This document shows, piece by piece, positions 18,451-27,842 of a stretch of DNA of 64,000 bases (position 1 is the stretch's first letter; the number at the start of each line of letters is the position of its first letter). Location: contig NZ_DGLI01000002.1 of the NCBI RefSeq assembly GCF_002387895.1, forward strand, positions 81,941-145,940. Direction: 5' to 3'. This DNA is from Clostridium sp. UBA4548. GTDB lineage: Bacteria; Bacillota; Clostridia; Clostridiales; Clostridiaceae. The translations under genes were made by a program, and so were the position numbers. Below the pieces are notes generated by a model that had not been told where the DNA came from, ran no database searches, and was given only the letters and a program-made list of their open reading frames with translations.

Positions 18451-19554
18451 CTAATGTAATAACTTATGGATAAGAATATCAACAATTTGTTTGCAGGCAG
18501 TACCATCCCCATAAGGATTACTTGCCTTACTCATCTTTTCATACTCTTCTTTATTATTTAATAGCTCCTTAAAAGTAGCATATATGGTTTCTTCCTCTGT
18601 ACCAACTAACTTTAAGGTACCTGCTGCAATCCCCTCTGGTCTTTCTGTTGTATCTCTCATAACCAGCACTGGTTTTCCTAGGGATGGCGCTTCCTCTTGA
18701 ATTCCACCACTATCAGTTAATATCATATAAGAACGATTTAAGAAGTTATGAAAGTCAATGACTTCAAGAGGTTCAATAATATTAATTCTATCTTGATTTC
18801 CAAAAACCTCAGCTGCGGCTTCTCTAACTAGAGGATTCATGTGAATTGGGTAAATAACTCTAATATCCTCATGCTCATCAACAATCCTTTTAATTGCTCT
18901 AAACATATTTCTTAAAGGTTCACCTAAATTTTCTCTTCTGTGGGCTGTAAGCATAATTAATCTATCATTTCCAAGCCAATCAAAGAGCTCATGATTATAA
19001 TCTGCCTTTACAGTTGTTTTTAAGGCATCAATGGCTGTATTTCCTGTAACATAAACAGTTTCTGGTTTCTTACCTTCCTTCAACAAGTTCTCTTTGGATA
19101 CTTCAGTTGGAGCAAAATTAAAAGTTGATATAATCCCTGTAGCCTGTCTGTTAAATTCTTCTGGAAATGGAGAGTATATGTTGTAGGTTCTAAGACCTGC
19201 TTCCACATGGCCAACTGGAATTTGCATATAAAAACATGCTAGTGAGGTAACAAAAGTTGTTGAAGTATCTCCATGAACTAAAACTACATCTGGCTTAACT
19301 TCCTCCAGTATAGCTCTCATCTTTTCTAGAATATTCACTGTTACGTCAAACAGAGTCTGTTTATCTTTCATAATAGAAAGGTCATAATCTGGTACTACTT
19401 CAAATGCATTTAAAACTTGATCTAACATCTGTCTGTGTTGTCCTGTTACACAAACTACTGTGTCAAGTTCACTTCTCCTCTTTAGCTCTTTAACTAAAGG
19501 ACACATCTTAATTGCTTCAGGTCTAGTTCCAAAGACCACCATTATCTTCTTCAT
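18451..19554 (-). CDS. wecB: UDP-N-acetylglucosamine 2-epimerase (non-hydrolysing)
   Basis: This 367-residue protein has the full epimerase pattern: VFGTRPEAIKMCPLV at the N-terminus, CVTGQHRQMLDQVL, VHGDTSTTF (near 96), GHVEAGLRT (near 118), LTAHRRENLG (near 206) and DSGGIQEEAPSLGKPVLVMR (near 280). It converts UDP-GlcNAc to UDP-ManNAc, the substrate of the dehydrogenase at 20415. It is the last gene of the minus-strand polysaccharide run. A decayed second copy of its N-terminus sits directly after wecC, so this copy probably supplies the activity. Cytoplasmic. Confidence 0.93.
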   Translation of the reverse strand: MKKIMVVFGTRPEAIKMCPLVKELKRRSELDTVVCVTGQHRQMLDQVLNAFEVVPDYDLSIMKDKQTLFDVTVNILEKMRAILEEVKPDVVLVHGDTSTTFVTSLACFYMQIPVGHVEAGLRTYNIYSPFPEEFNRQATGIISTFNFAPTEVSKENLLKEGKKPETVYVTGNTAIDALKTTVKADYNHELFDWLGNDRLIMLTAHRRENLGEPLRNMFRAIKRIVDEHEDIRVIYPIHMNPLVREAAAEVFGNQDRINIIEPLEVIDFHNFLNRSYMILTDSGGIQEEAPSLGKPVLVMRDTTERPEGIAAGTLKLVGTEEETIYATFKELLNNKEEYEKMSKASNPYGDGTACKQIVDILIHKLLH

Positions 19555-19719
19555 ACTTATTCTCCTAACTAAATTGTATTCTTATTGCCATAATGCAATT
19601 GTTATACAAATTCTTCAGCAATATTTTTACATAAAAGTTTCTATTAAAAAACTCATTATCTACTAATATTATACACCTTTTTCTTACTTAATGTATCTGT
19701 GGTTGTTTATAAATCTTAA

Positions 19720-20151
19720 TTAGTCTTCATATCCGTTAGGATTGCTTTCTTGCCATTTCCAAGAATCTCTACACATATCCTCAAGATTCCTTTCAGCCTT
19801 CCAATTTAACTCTTTAAGAGTCTTAGTGGCATCTGCATAACAAGTAGCAATATCCCCCGGTCTTCTGTCGGTTGTTACATAAGGTATTTTTCTACCTGTA
19901 GCTTTTTCAAAGTTATTAGCCACATCTAAAGCACTATAACCTATTCCTGTACCTAAATTATAGGCTTCAACACCAGTACAGTTCATAACCTTTTCTATAG
20001 CCACAGGCGTTGCCTTTGCAACCCACCCTTGAATAGTTGATTTTGATATGCCATATTCACGGTTTAACTCAGCTAAACTCTTACCAGAGTTATAAAGCGC
20101 TACTATTGTATTTTTGAAGTCGTCAGTATATCTTGTTATCTTCTTTGTCAT
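19720..20151 (-). pseudogene. Chimeric frame: IS transposase N-terminus joined to the 3' end of galE
   Basis: The first 50 residues (to about 20002) are an IS3-type transposase OrfA helix-turn-helix (YNSGKSLAELNREYGISKST). From residue 51 the frame becomes, without interruption, the C-terminus of UDP-glucose 4-epimerase: EKVMNCTGVEAYNLGTG, YVTTDRRPGDIATCYADA, LNWKAERNLEDMCRDSW. GalE lacks its N-terminal NAD-binding domain (about 240 residues), so no epimerase activity is expected. The in-frame joint looks like the product of IS insertion followed by deletion. It may still be translated as a 143-residue chimera, but function is unlikely. Confidence 0.85.
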
Positions 20152-20211
20152 TTTGTAGGCACTTCCTTCCTCTTAACTTTATTTTAAGTTGTTCGGATTT
20201 CTGTGTCTACA
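20002..20211 (-). mobile_element. IS3-like insertion sequence remnant (left end and start of orfA)
   Basis: The element end reads TGTAGACAC at 20211 on the minus strand and abuts the interrupted wecB copy. About 60 bases later comes the OrfA start MTKKITRYTDDFKNT (20151). The rest of the IS is gone; homology to galE begins near 20002. A related inverted motif (GTGCCTACA) lies just before the start codon. Confidence 0.7.
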
Positions 20212-20386
20212 AAATTATACTAACATCAACATCAAAAGCTTCAAGTACTTGATCAAGCATTTAACGATGCTGTCCAGTAACACAAACTATAGTTTTAATA
20301 TTTTTTCGTGTCTTCAGTTTTTTTACCAGAGGACACATTTTTATTACCTCTGGTCGTGTACCAAAGACGAGCATTACTTTTTTCAT
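20212..20386 (-). pseudogene. wecB remnant (N-terminal 58 codons) cut by the IS end
   Basis: Translation from 20386 gives MKKVMLVFGTRPEVIKMCPL and then IVCVTGQHR, closely matching the intact wecB product at 18451. A TAA at 20263-20261 replaces the expected glutamine of QHRQMLD, after which MLDQVLEAFDVD continues until the IS end. It lies directly after wecC, the usual capO-capP order, so this was probably the original epimerase gene of the operon. Confidence 0.85.
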
Positions 20387-20414
20387 TTAAGGTCTCACAT
20401 TTCTTATTTAGCCT

Positions 20415-21641
20415 TTATAGCTTGTATGCACCTTCAATATTACAAATATTTTTAGTATCTAATATAATCTTACTTTTTAATTTGTCTATATTTTTCTTAA
20501 TCTCATCATGAGATACCATTATCACTACAATATCTACATCATTTAAAAATTCATCTAAATCAAGATATTGATTCTTTACAATCTCTTTCTTTACATATGG
20601 ATCATAAGTTTTAAGAGGCTCTGCTAAATGTTTCTCCATAGCTTCAAGTAATTGTAATGATGGACTTTCTCTTACATCATCTACATTTTCTTTGTATGTT
20701 AAACCATAAAGACCTACTCTTGATATGTCGGTCATTCCTTTTTCTTTCATTATTTCATGAACTCTTTCAAGTACAAACTCTGGCATAGAATCATTAATTT
20801 TTCTTGCTGCTAGTATTATATTTGCAAGTCCTGGATAGTCACCTACTAGGAACCATGGGTCTACAGAAATACAGTGTCCACCTACCCCTGGTCCTGGTTG
20901 TAATATATTAACACGTGGATGCATGTTTGCTATTTTTATTATTTCATAAACATCCATTCCACCTATACGGCATATCTTTGTCAGTTCATTTGCAAAAGCA
21001 ATATTAATATCTCTAAAAGTATTCTCTACAACCTTTGTCATCTCTGCTGTACGTATATCTGTAACCACAATTTCACCTTGGCAGAATGATGAGTATAGAG
21101 ATTTTACTTTTTCACCAATTTCTCTATTATCAGCACCTATAGTACGTGAATTATGCTTTAATTCATAAACCATATTACCAGGTATAATTCTTTCTGGAGC
21201 ATGCACTAAATTTATATCTTCTCCTATGATAAACCCTTTAGCTTCAATTATAGGTCTTACAAATTTATCAATAGTTCCTGGAGAAATCGTCGATTCAATT
21301 ACAACCGTTGCACCTTTAGGGCAAACCTCCATAACATTTTCTACTGCTTTTATAACGTAACAAGCATCTATTTTTTTACTAAATTTATCATAAGGTGTTG
21401 GTACTGCTACTATATATATATCTGTACTCATATATTCAGTTGAAAATTGAATCCCTTTTGCTACTGCTTCTTTAAATAAATCATCTAATCCCTCTTCTTC
21501 AAAAGTAGTTCTCCCTGATTGAAGAGTGTTTACAAGTTCCTTATTATAATCTGTTCCAACAACTTCTACACCATGAGACGCAAACATTAAAGCTGTTGGT
21601 AAACCTATGTATCCTAATCCAATAACATTAACTTTATTCAT
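20415..21641 (-). CDS. wecC: UDP-N-acetyl-D-mannosamine dehydrogenase
   Basis: This 408-residue UDP-sugar dehydrogenase has the NAD-binding VIGLGYIGLPTALMFA at the N-terminus, EVVGTDYN after it, and the catalytic cysteine motif GPGVGGHCISVDPWFL near residue 255. It oxidises UDP-ManNAc to UDP-ManNAcA in two NAD-dependent steps (WecC/CapO type). The ATG at 21641 is preferred: the upstream GTG at 21653 lies inside the ribosome binding site AAAGGTGG. Its start overlaps the stop of the flippase gene by eight bases, implying coupling. It pairs with wecB at 18451. Confidence 0.93.
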   Translation of the reverse strand: MNKVNVIGLGYIGLPTALMFASHGVEVVGTDYNKELVNTLQSGRTTFEEEGLDDLFKEAVAKGIQFSTEYMSTDIYIVAVPTPYDKFSKKIDACYVIKAVENVMEVCPKGATVVIESTISPGTIDKFVRPIIEAKGFIIGEDINLVHAPERIIPGNMVYELKHNSRTIGADNREIGEKVKSLYSSFCQGEIVVTDIRTAEMTKVVENTFRDINIAFANELTKICRIGGMDVYEIIKIANMHPRVNILQPGPGVGGHCISVDPWFLVGDYPGLANIILAARKINDSMPEFVLERVHEIMKEKGMTDISRVGLYGLTYKENVDDVRESPSLQLLEAMEKHLAEPLKTYDPYVKKEIVKNQYLDLDEFLNDVDIVVIMVSHDEIKKNIDKLKSKIILDTKNICNIEGAYKL

Positions 21642-22866
21642 TTTTATTTCCACCTTTCTTATTATTATAAAGAGTCCATGTTGTAATAGATATCATCATG
21701 ATAATTTTTACAGTATTAGCTATTAGAACCGAATAACAAAATCCTACGAGTCCGTAACTTTTCATCCCCAAAATACCCAATAATATATATATAATAAAAT
21801 ATACTCCTTGGATAATAGGCTGCCATTTTGCACTGCAAAATCTCAACAAAGTTGGTTGTATTATATTTCCTAATATAAACACAGTAGTTGCTAAATTTGA
21901 TATTGCAAAAAAACGTTTGGTACTATTCGCAATCGTTGGATATAGAATTCTAGTAATTGGAATACCAAACAAAAGTATACCAAAATAAAATAATATACAG
22001 AAACCAACAAATATCCCCGTACGCTTATAAAATTGAGATATAGTCATTTCTTCTTCTTTTGCATAATAAGTTAGTAAAACACCTGCAATAGGGTTCATTA
22101 CAATCCCTGCTGTTTTTCCTAAAAATGAAGCTACATTATATATAGCTACTTGTTCGGCTCCTAGTATAGGATAAATAAAAAATCGATCCATATATGTCAT
22201 CATTGTTGAAAGAATTGCAGCTGTCATAATAAGCAAATACTTTTTAAGACTTGTATTAAATAGTTCTGTAATTTGGAATCTATCATGTATAATAGTAGCT
22301 GTAAAAAAAATATATATACATGACAATAATTCACCAAATAAAAAAGTAGCTATCCACAAGCCTGTCTTATATGTAATTCCAATTCCAAAAATGTAACCCA
22401 AAAAACCAAATATACTTAAATAAAGGTTTTTTCTATAATTAATTGTTATTCTATAACTAGCCGAATAATATGCACGGAACAAAACTAATACAGAAATTGC
22501 TATACACCCAATAATTGATAACCACTCTTTATTCAGAACTATTGAAGACAATATAAATACAACAACAATATCTAATAATATGCAAGCAATAAATATTATA
22601 TTGTAATCACCACTTAAACCTTTTTTCTCATATTGTGGTTGTAATAAAATACGTGTATTATTAAGTGGATTACCTAATGAAACCCCTATAGAATTAACAA
22701 TTCCCATAACCGTTAGTAATAACCCATATTCCTTATTTGACATCATTCTACTCAAATAAGGATATGCTATAATTTGAGTTGCAAAGGTAAATACTAAAGA
22801 AGCTAAAATATTTAATATGAAATCTTTTAATATACCTTTTTTGTTATTTATACTAATGTGTTTCAT
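21634..22866 (-). CDS. Wzx-type oligosaccharide flippase
   Basis: This 410-residue membrane protein has about 12 hydrophobic segments and the polysaccharide-synthesis flippase (MOP superfamily) pattern, including YPYLSRMMSNKEYGLLLTVM near the N-terminus. It would flip undecaprenyl-linked repeat units to the outer face. The ATG at 22866 follows GAGGGT with six-base spacing and is preferred to the upstream ATG at 22899. Its codon use is somewhat more AT-rich than flanking sugar-nucleotide genes, as is common for serotype-specific flippases. About 270 bases separate it from the upstream polymerase gene. Confidence 0.88.
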   Translation of the reverse strand: MKHISINNKKGILKDFILNILASLVFTFATQIIAYPYLSRMMSNKEYGLLLTVMGIVNSIGVSLGNPLNNTRILLQPQYEKKGLSGDYNIIFIACILLDIVVVFILSSIVLNKEWLSIIGCIAISVLVLFRAYYSASYRITINYRKNLYLSIFGFLGYIFGIGITYKTGLWIATFLFGELLSCIYIFFTATIIHDRFQITELFNTSLKKYLLIMTAAILSTMMTYMDRFFIYPILGAEQVAIYNVASFLGKTAGIVMNPIAGVLLTYYAKEEEMTISQFYKRTGIFVGFCILFYFGILLFGIPITRILYPTIANSTKRFFAISNLATTVFILGNIIQPTLLRFCSAKWQPIIQGVYFIIYILLGILGMKSYGLVGFCYSVLIANTVKIIMMISITTWTLYNNKKGGNKNE

Positions 22867-23170
22867 CCATCTACCCTCATTTATAACTATTATTATCATT
22901 TATTTTTAATATTCATTATTTTTTCAACCCGTTAACATTATTTAATTAACCCTCTATATTGCTTTATAGGTAAATTATTTTAATACTCTTAAAATAATAA
23001 TTTTGAACCTAATAAAATTATTTTTATTTTAAAGATACAATAATGATAGCCCTTTATTACATAAATTGCATACCAGAAAAACGAATTACACTCTATAAAT
23101 TAAACAAAGTGAGGATTTATGTTTCATTTTGAACACATTCATATATTTACTTTTAAAGTGTTATACAAGT

Positions 23171-24445
23171 TTATTCAATACTAGAATTGAATAATAATAA
23201 TAATAATATCATCAATCCCATTCCGCCAGTTAATAAAGTAGTTAATAAAGCTGTATCATTCAATACAAACATTATATAGCTAAAAGAACCCACTACGACA
23301 TATACAGGTAACTTATTTGTAGCTGAATCAATAATATTTAGTATAATACCAAAAAATATTGCTATAAATATCATCAAAATTACTCCACCATTTGCATAGG
23401 CATCAGCTAACATCCCCGTGTTTGCATTAGTACCTAGTCCATTATGCGAAAAATAACTACCAATAATAAATGAAACTTTTTGCTGAAACGGACTATCTAT
23501 ATTTAATATTTTACCAATTGCACCATCTGCAAAATGCATTTTTTTACTTGTTCTAAAAAACTCATAATATTGAAACTGTATCTGTGCTGGAATAAAAGTA
23601 AGTCTATATGGAATTGATCTTCTTAACACATCTGAAATTCCATAAAAATCCAAAACATATGCAATTATATTTAATCCTGAAATTGCAAATACCATTTCTC
23701 TTACAAATTTATTTCTTTTAGTAATAATGACACTCATTATTATTACTCCTATCGAAAATAAAAAGGCTTTATTTCCAAAGCTTAAATACATCATTAGTTG
23801 TAGCGCTAAAATAGGTATTATAAATAAATATTTTTTTCTCAAATAAAAATATGCAAAAAAGAACGGACAAAGAGCTTTAGTACTCCAATTCATTAAATAC
23901 CCCCAAATTCCATTTAATTCATTTTCAGCTCGCATATCATATATTAAATCAAAATTTAGCGCTCTTGCATCAATTCCTCCTCTTTTAATAATTAAATATA
24001 CCGTAGTTATTACATAAAATACAAAAAACATACTTACCCAAATGTTAGCTGTTCTGCTTTTTATATTGAAATTCACAGGCTTAATTTTTAATACATGCGA
24101 AATTATTATTGATGAAAATACCACAAAAAAAGTATAAACAACACTTTGATTATTCAACCAATAATAGGCCAGTGTTGGAACAATCAAAAATATTTCCATT
24201 ATAAAATATAAATATGTCGATGGTCTTGTCTTATTTTTAGGAGAAAATATAACAATTAGGAGAAGAAAAATAACTGACACTACATATGCTATTTTATTAA
24301 TATTTAAAGTAAGCCCACTATAATTATAAATAGGTGCAATAGCATATATATACATGAACTCAATTACAGTCTTGTAAATAATTAAATAAATAAACATTTG
24401 AGTATTTGTATATTTATTATTCTCTTTCAAATCTCTGCACCTCAT
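23171..24445 (-). CDS. O-antigen/polysaccharide polymerase-like membrane protein (Wzy candidate)
   Basis: The 424 residues form about 11-12 membrane segments with a large extracytoplasmic loop near residues 275-345 (SPFQQKVSFIIGSYFSHNG), the usual shape of Wzy polymerases. Primary sequence is not diagnostic; the call rests on topology and its place next to a Wzx in an operon with an initiating transferase. The frame overlaps the upstream glycosyltransferase by 29 bases. The ATG at 24445 is part of that overlap, and a TTG at 24430, seven bases after GAGGTG, may be the true start. Confidence 0.7.
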   Translation of the reverse strand: MRCRDLKENNKYTNTQMFIYLIIYKTVIEFMYIYAIAPIYNYSGLTLNINKIAYVVSVIFLLLIVIFSPKNKTRPSTYLYFIMEIFLIVPTLAYYWLNNQSVVYTFFVVFSSIIISHVLKIKPVNFNIKSRTANIWVSMFFVFYVITTVYLIIKRGGIDARALNFDLIYDMRAENELNGIWGYLMNWSTKALCPFFFAYFYLRKKYLFIIPILALQLMMYLSFGNKAFLFSIGVIIMSVIITKRNKFVREMVFAISGLNIIAYVLDFYGISDVLRRSIPYRLTFIPAQIQFQYYEFFRTSKKMHFADGAIGKILNIDSPFQQKVSFIIGSYFSHNGLGTNANTGMLADAYANGGVILMIFIAIFFGIILNIIDSATNKLPVYVVVGSFSYIMFVLNDTALLTTLLTGGMGLMILLLLLFNSSIE

Positions 24446-25607
24446 CTAAAAGTATCTTTGTATATTCATTAGAAATTTCCTCATAATTATAGTTACTTTT
24501 CACAAATTCATAAGCATTATGTTTTATTTCTTTATATTGGCCATACCCGATATTTATACATTTCATTATTTTATCTCTTAAATCATCTACATCTTCAGCC
24601 TTAAAATTATATCCATTGTTAAACTGTAGTCTATCAATATTAATATTATTGTTTTCTGACACAACAGGTAAGCCACAAGCTTGAGCATCATAAAAACTTA
24701 AACTACATTGCCTTGGAAAAACTGACAAATCAGATGATTGATAAAATTTAGCTAAATTTATATACTTTTGAGTAGGAAAACGGATTATCCTGTTTTCAGA
24801 TTTTGCAAATACTTCATCTATTTTTTTACCGTATTCACCGTTTGTATTTCCTACCACTAATAAAACAATATTTCTATCTACTTCATACTTTTTTTGAAAT
24901 GCCTTTGCTAAAAGCATACCACCCTTGGCCTCATCTAACTTTCCAGTATATACAATTACAAAGTCCTCCTCATTAATATTATTGATTCTTCTAAATTCAG
25001 TTCTTACTACTTTGTCTGGATGAAATAGAAGCATATCAGAGCCTACTGAAATCCAAGGACATTGCTTAAGTGGTATTCCTAAACATTTCTCAACATAAGG
25101 GTCATTTTGAGTTCTTATAACAGGTATTTTATTTTTTATTATTATTGGAGTAAAAACCTTTCTATAAATACTTCTAAATATTTTATTGAATTTATTAATA
25201 GAGGCCATTTCAAGCATATGGCTATCCAGAACAATTGGGCACTTAATTTTTTTTAGTCTTATTAAATATCTCATTGCAGTTAATGTATCATTACCATGTA
25301 TATATAAAATATCAGGTTTTAATTTATCTATAACTTTAAACATTTCTCTTGAGAATACAGCTCTCCCACTTATAAAACCTTTTATTTTTACTCTTATGAT
25401 ATTTACATCAGCCATTTTATAATATTCTAAATCTCTCTCTTCAACATCCTCTTTACCAAAAAAAGCTGTTAAGTTATTTGGAACCTTTTGCATTTCAGAT
25501 GTAACAATCGTTACCTTATGTCCTTGTTTAGCCATATATTTTGGTAAAATATTTATTTGATAACCAGCATCAGGGTGAAAAAAATCTTCTATATGCACAA
25601 TATTCAT
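24417..25607 (-). CDS. Glycosyltransferase family 4
   Basis: A GT-B enzyme of 396 residues. The N-terminal half begins MNIVHIEDFFHPDAGYQI. The C-terminal donor domain has VIVYTGKLDEAKGGMLLAKA (near 220), followed by DLSVFPRQCSLSFYDAQACGLP (near 292-313), the EX7E-type nucleotide-sugar region. It would add one sugar of the repeat unit on the cytoplasmic side of the membrane. The sugar cannot be read from sequence. It lies between another glycosyltransferase and the polymerase. Confidence 0.85.
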   Translation of the reverse strand: MNIVHIEDFFHPDAGYQINILPKYMAKQGHKVTIVTSEMQKVPNNLTAFFGKEDVEERDLEYYKMADVNIIRVKIKGFISGRAVFSREMFKVIDKLKPDILYIHGNDTLTAMRYLIRLKKIKCPIVLDSHMLEMASINKFNKIFRSIYRKVFTPIIIKNKIPVIRTQNDPYVEKCLGIPLKQCPWISVGSDMLLFHPDKVVRTEFRRINNINEEDFVIVYTGKLDEAKGGMLLAKAFQKKYEVDRNIVLLVVGNTNGEYGKKIDEVFAKSENRIIRFPTQKYINLAKFYQSSDLSVFPRQCSLSFYDAQACGLPVVSENNNINIDRLQFNNGYNFKAEDVDDLRDKIMKCINIGYGQYKEIKHNAYEFVKSNYNYEEISNEYTKILLDEVQRFERE

Positions 25608-25634
25608 AAATCATATACCTTTCTCATAATATTT

Positions 25635-26714
25635 TTATATATCTACTTTATTAACAAAAGCTTTTACAACATCATTAAATGATTTGTTATTTTTATTAAC
25701 TTCACTAACAAATTGATCACATTTGTAATTAAACCTTTGCCAATTTATACTTTCAAAATAATCAAATAAGTTGTCACATTCTTTTGGATTATTAATGTTA
25801 AACGAATACCCAAATCCATATTTGCCACTTACTTCTTCCATATAAGTATTAGCACATACCAAAATTGGCATTTTAAATTTAGCTGCATAATATAACTTAT
25901 TTGAAAGGGCATAGTCTAGCAAAGGTGTATTATTCCCATAAAGATTATAAATAATATCAGTGTCATAATAATAATCTAGTGTTTTCTCTGGTGGAAATCT
26001 ATCTATTAATTCAACATTATTAATACTATTTTTTTCACAAAATTCTTTTAATGCAAATGCACCCTTTCCAATAAACCTCAATAAAAATCTACTATCATTT
26101 TTAAACTTTAGAATTACCTTTTTATTTTGTTCATGGAATCTTATTAACCCAATATATGATATAACAATTTTATCCTTATTACGTTTTCTATTCTCAAATT
26201 TTTTAATGATTGCTTCATCTATTTCACAATCATTATGCACTAATGTATAATGATATTGAGGTAAAAAACTTTCATAACCTCGAGATGATATAACTGTAAG
26301 TGCCGAATTTTTAACTAGTCCTTTTTCAACTGCAAAAAATACAGGATTATTCTCCATAGTATAGTCTCTTATATCAACAATATATTTGCCTTTGTAGTTC
26401 TTTTTTAAAAAGGAATTTAAAAGTATGCCAGCACTCGTTTGCAATAAAATCACACCGCTGTAATTATTTTCCCTAATTTTATCTAAAGCATATTTTCTAA
26501 ACTTTAAATACCCCTGTAGCTTACTTAATTTTCCTGACCCTTCATCCATTTTATTGCGAAAGGCATACATTTGTTTTTCACCGATATTCTCTTCTATTTC
26601 ATGTCTGTCCCAATATATCACATCATAATCACATTCTAACAACGAAATGTATTTTGATATATATGGACATAAATATAAGTTTACCAAGGATATAAAACAA
26701 AATTTTTTATTCAT
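25635..26714 (-). CDS. Glycosyltransferase (GT-B fold, GT4-like)
   Basis: The 359-residue protein lacks membrane segments. The C-terminal half shows a donor-binding pattern (KIVISYIGLIRFHEQNKKVI, then YYDTDIIYNLYGNNTPLLDY, then ALSNKLYYAAKFKMPIL). The family call is weaker than for its neighbour, since the canonical E-x7-E is not obvious. Its place between capG and another glycosyltransferase supports a role in repeat-unit assembly. The start ATG comes two bases after the capG stop, with GGGGGAAAT as ribosome binding site inside capG. Confidence 0.7.
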   Translation of the reverse strand: MNKKFCFISLVNLYLCPYISKYISLLECDYDVIYWDRHEIEENIGEKQMYAFRNKMDEGSGKLSKLQGYLKFRKYALDKIRENNYSGVILLQTSAGILLNSFLKKNYKGKYIVDIRDYTMENNPVFFAVEKGLVKNSALTVISSRGYESFLPQYHYTLVHNDCEIDEAIIKKFENRKRNKDKIVISYIGLIRFHEQNKKVILKFKNDSRFLLRFIGKGAFALKEFCEKNSINNVELIDRFPPEKTLDYYYDTDIIYNLYGNNTPLLDYALSNKLYYAAKFKMPILVCANTYMEEVSGKYGFGYSFNINNPKECDNLFDYFESINWQRFNYKCDQFVSEVNKNNKSFNDVVKAFVNKVDI

Positions 26715-26715
26715 T

Positions 26716-27840
26716 CTATTTCCCCCAAACCACTCTATTTACATAATCCGTATAAGATAATATTATCCTTAACACCTTATCAGATACATTTGGCATACTA
26801 TAATCTACAACGTGTCTTAGTGTATTAACTTCCTGTGCTTCAAGCACCTCTAACCCCTGTAATATTCTTTCTTTCTCTAGCCCTACCATCATAACTGAAG
26901 CTTCTTCCATTGCCTCTGGTCTTTCATGAGCTTGTCTTAAATTAAGCGCTTTAAATTTAAGAATTGATGATTCTTCACTTATAGTTCCACTATCACTTAA
27001 TGTTGCCTTTGACTTAATTTGAAGTTTTACGTAATCATTAAACCCAAGTGGTTTCATAAGTAATATTAAAGGATTAAACTCTATTTCTTTTGCATTTATC
27101 ATTTTTCTTGTTCTTGGATGAGTGCTTACAATTATAGGCATATTGTATTTTTCAGCTACTGCATTTAAGGTTTCAACCAAGTTCATGAAGTTTTCTTCTG
27201 AACTTATATTTTCTTCTCTATGAGCTGATACTACAAAGTATTGTCCTTCTTCCAAATTTAATCTTTCTAATACATCTGACTTTTCTATATCTTCTTTTCT
27301 TGAGTTAATTACTTCAAACATAGGACTTCCTGTCTTTATTATTCTGTCAGATGGAAAACCTTCTCTAAGTAAATATTCTCTTGCTATGTCGCTGTAAGTT
27401 AAATTTATATCTGAAGTATGGTCTACTATCTTTCTATTAGTTTCTTCAGGAACCCTTGCATCAAAACACCTATTTCCTGCCTCCATGTGGAATATTGGGA
27501 TATGCCTTCTTTTTGCTCCTATAGCCGTTAAACAGCTATTTGTATCTCCAAGCACTAAGAATGCATCTGGTTCCACTTCTTCCATTATAGGATCTATTTT
27601 AACAAGTATATTTCCTATGGTTTCTACTGCTGTTCCAGTAGCTGCATTTAGGAAATAATCTGGCTTCTTCAATTTAAAATCATTGAAAAACACTTCATTT
27701 AGTTCATAATCATAATTTTGACCTGTATGAACTAATATGTGTTCTATTGCTTCTGACTCTTCTAATTTATTTATAACAGCAGCTAATCTTATAATCTCTG
27801 GTCTTGTGCCCACTACTGTCATTACCTTTAGTTTCTTCAT
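26716..27840 (-). CDS. capG: UDP-L-FucNAc-forming C2 epimerase (CapG/FnlC type)
   Basis: This 374-residue protein belongs to the UDP-GlcNAc 2-epimerase fold (VVGTRPEIIRLAAVI, LVHTGQNYDYELNEVFF, VLGDTNSCL, FHMEAGNRCFDARVPEE, VSAHREENI, LSDSGTISEES). The motifs and its place directly after capF identify the CapG/FnlC branch, which epimerises UDP-N-acetyl-L-pneumosamine at C2 to UDP-L-FucNAc. It is distinct from wecB at 18451. It is separated from capF by two bases and so is co-transcribed. Confidence 0.9.
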   Translation of the reverse strand: MKKLKVMTVVGTRPEIIRLAAVINKLEESEAIEHILVHTGQNYDYELNEVFFNDFKLKKPDYFLNAATGTAVETIGNILVKIDPIMEEVEPDAFLVLGDTNSCLTAIGAKRRHIPIFHMEAGNRCFDARVPEETNRKIVDHTSDINLTYSDIAREYLLREGFPSDRIIKTGSPMFEVINSRKEDIEKSDVLERLNLEEGQYFVVSAHREENISSEENFMNLVETLNAVAEKYNMPIIVSTHPRTRKMINAKEIEFNPLILLMKPLGFNDYVKLQIKSKATLSDSGTISEESSILKFKALNLRQAHERPEAMEEASVMMVGLEKERILQGLEVLEAQEVNTLRHVVDYSMPNVSDKVLRIILSYTDYVNRVVWGK

Positions 27841-27842
27841 TT

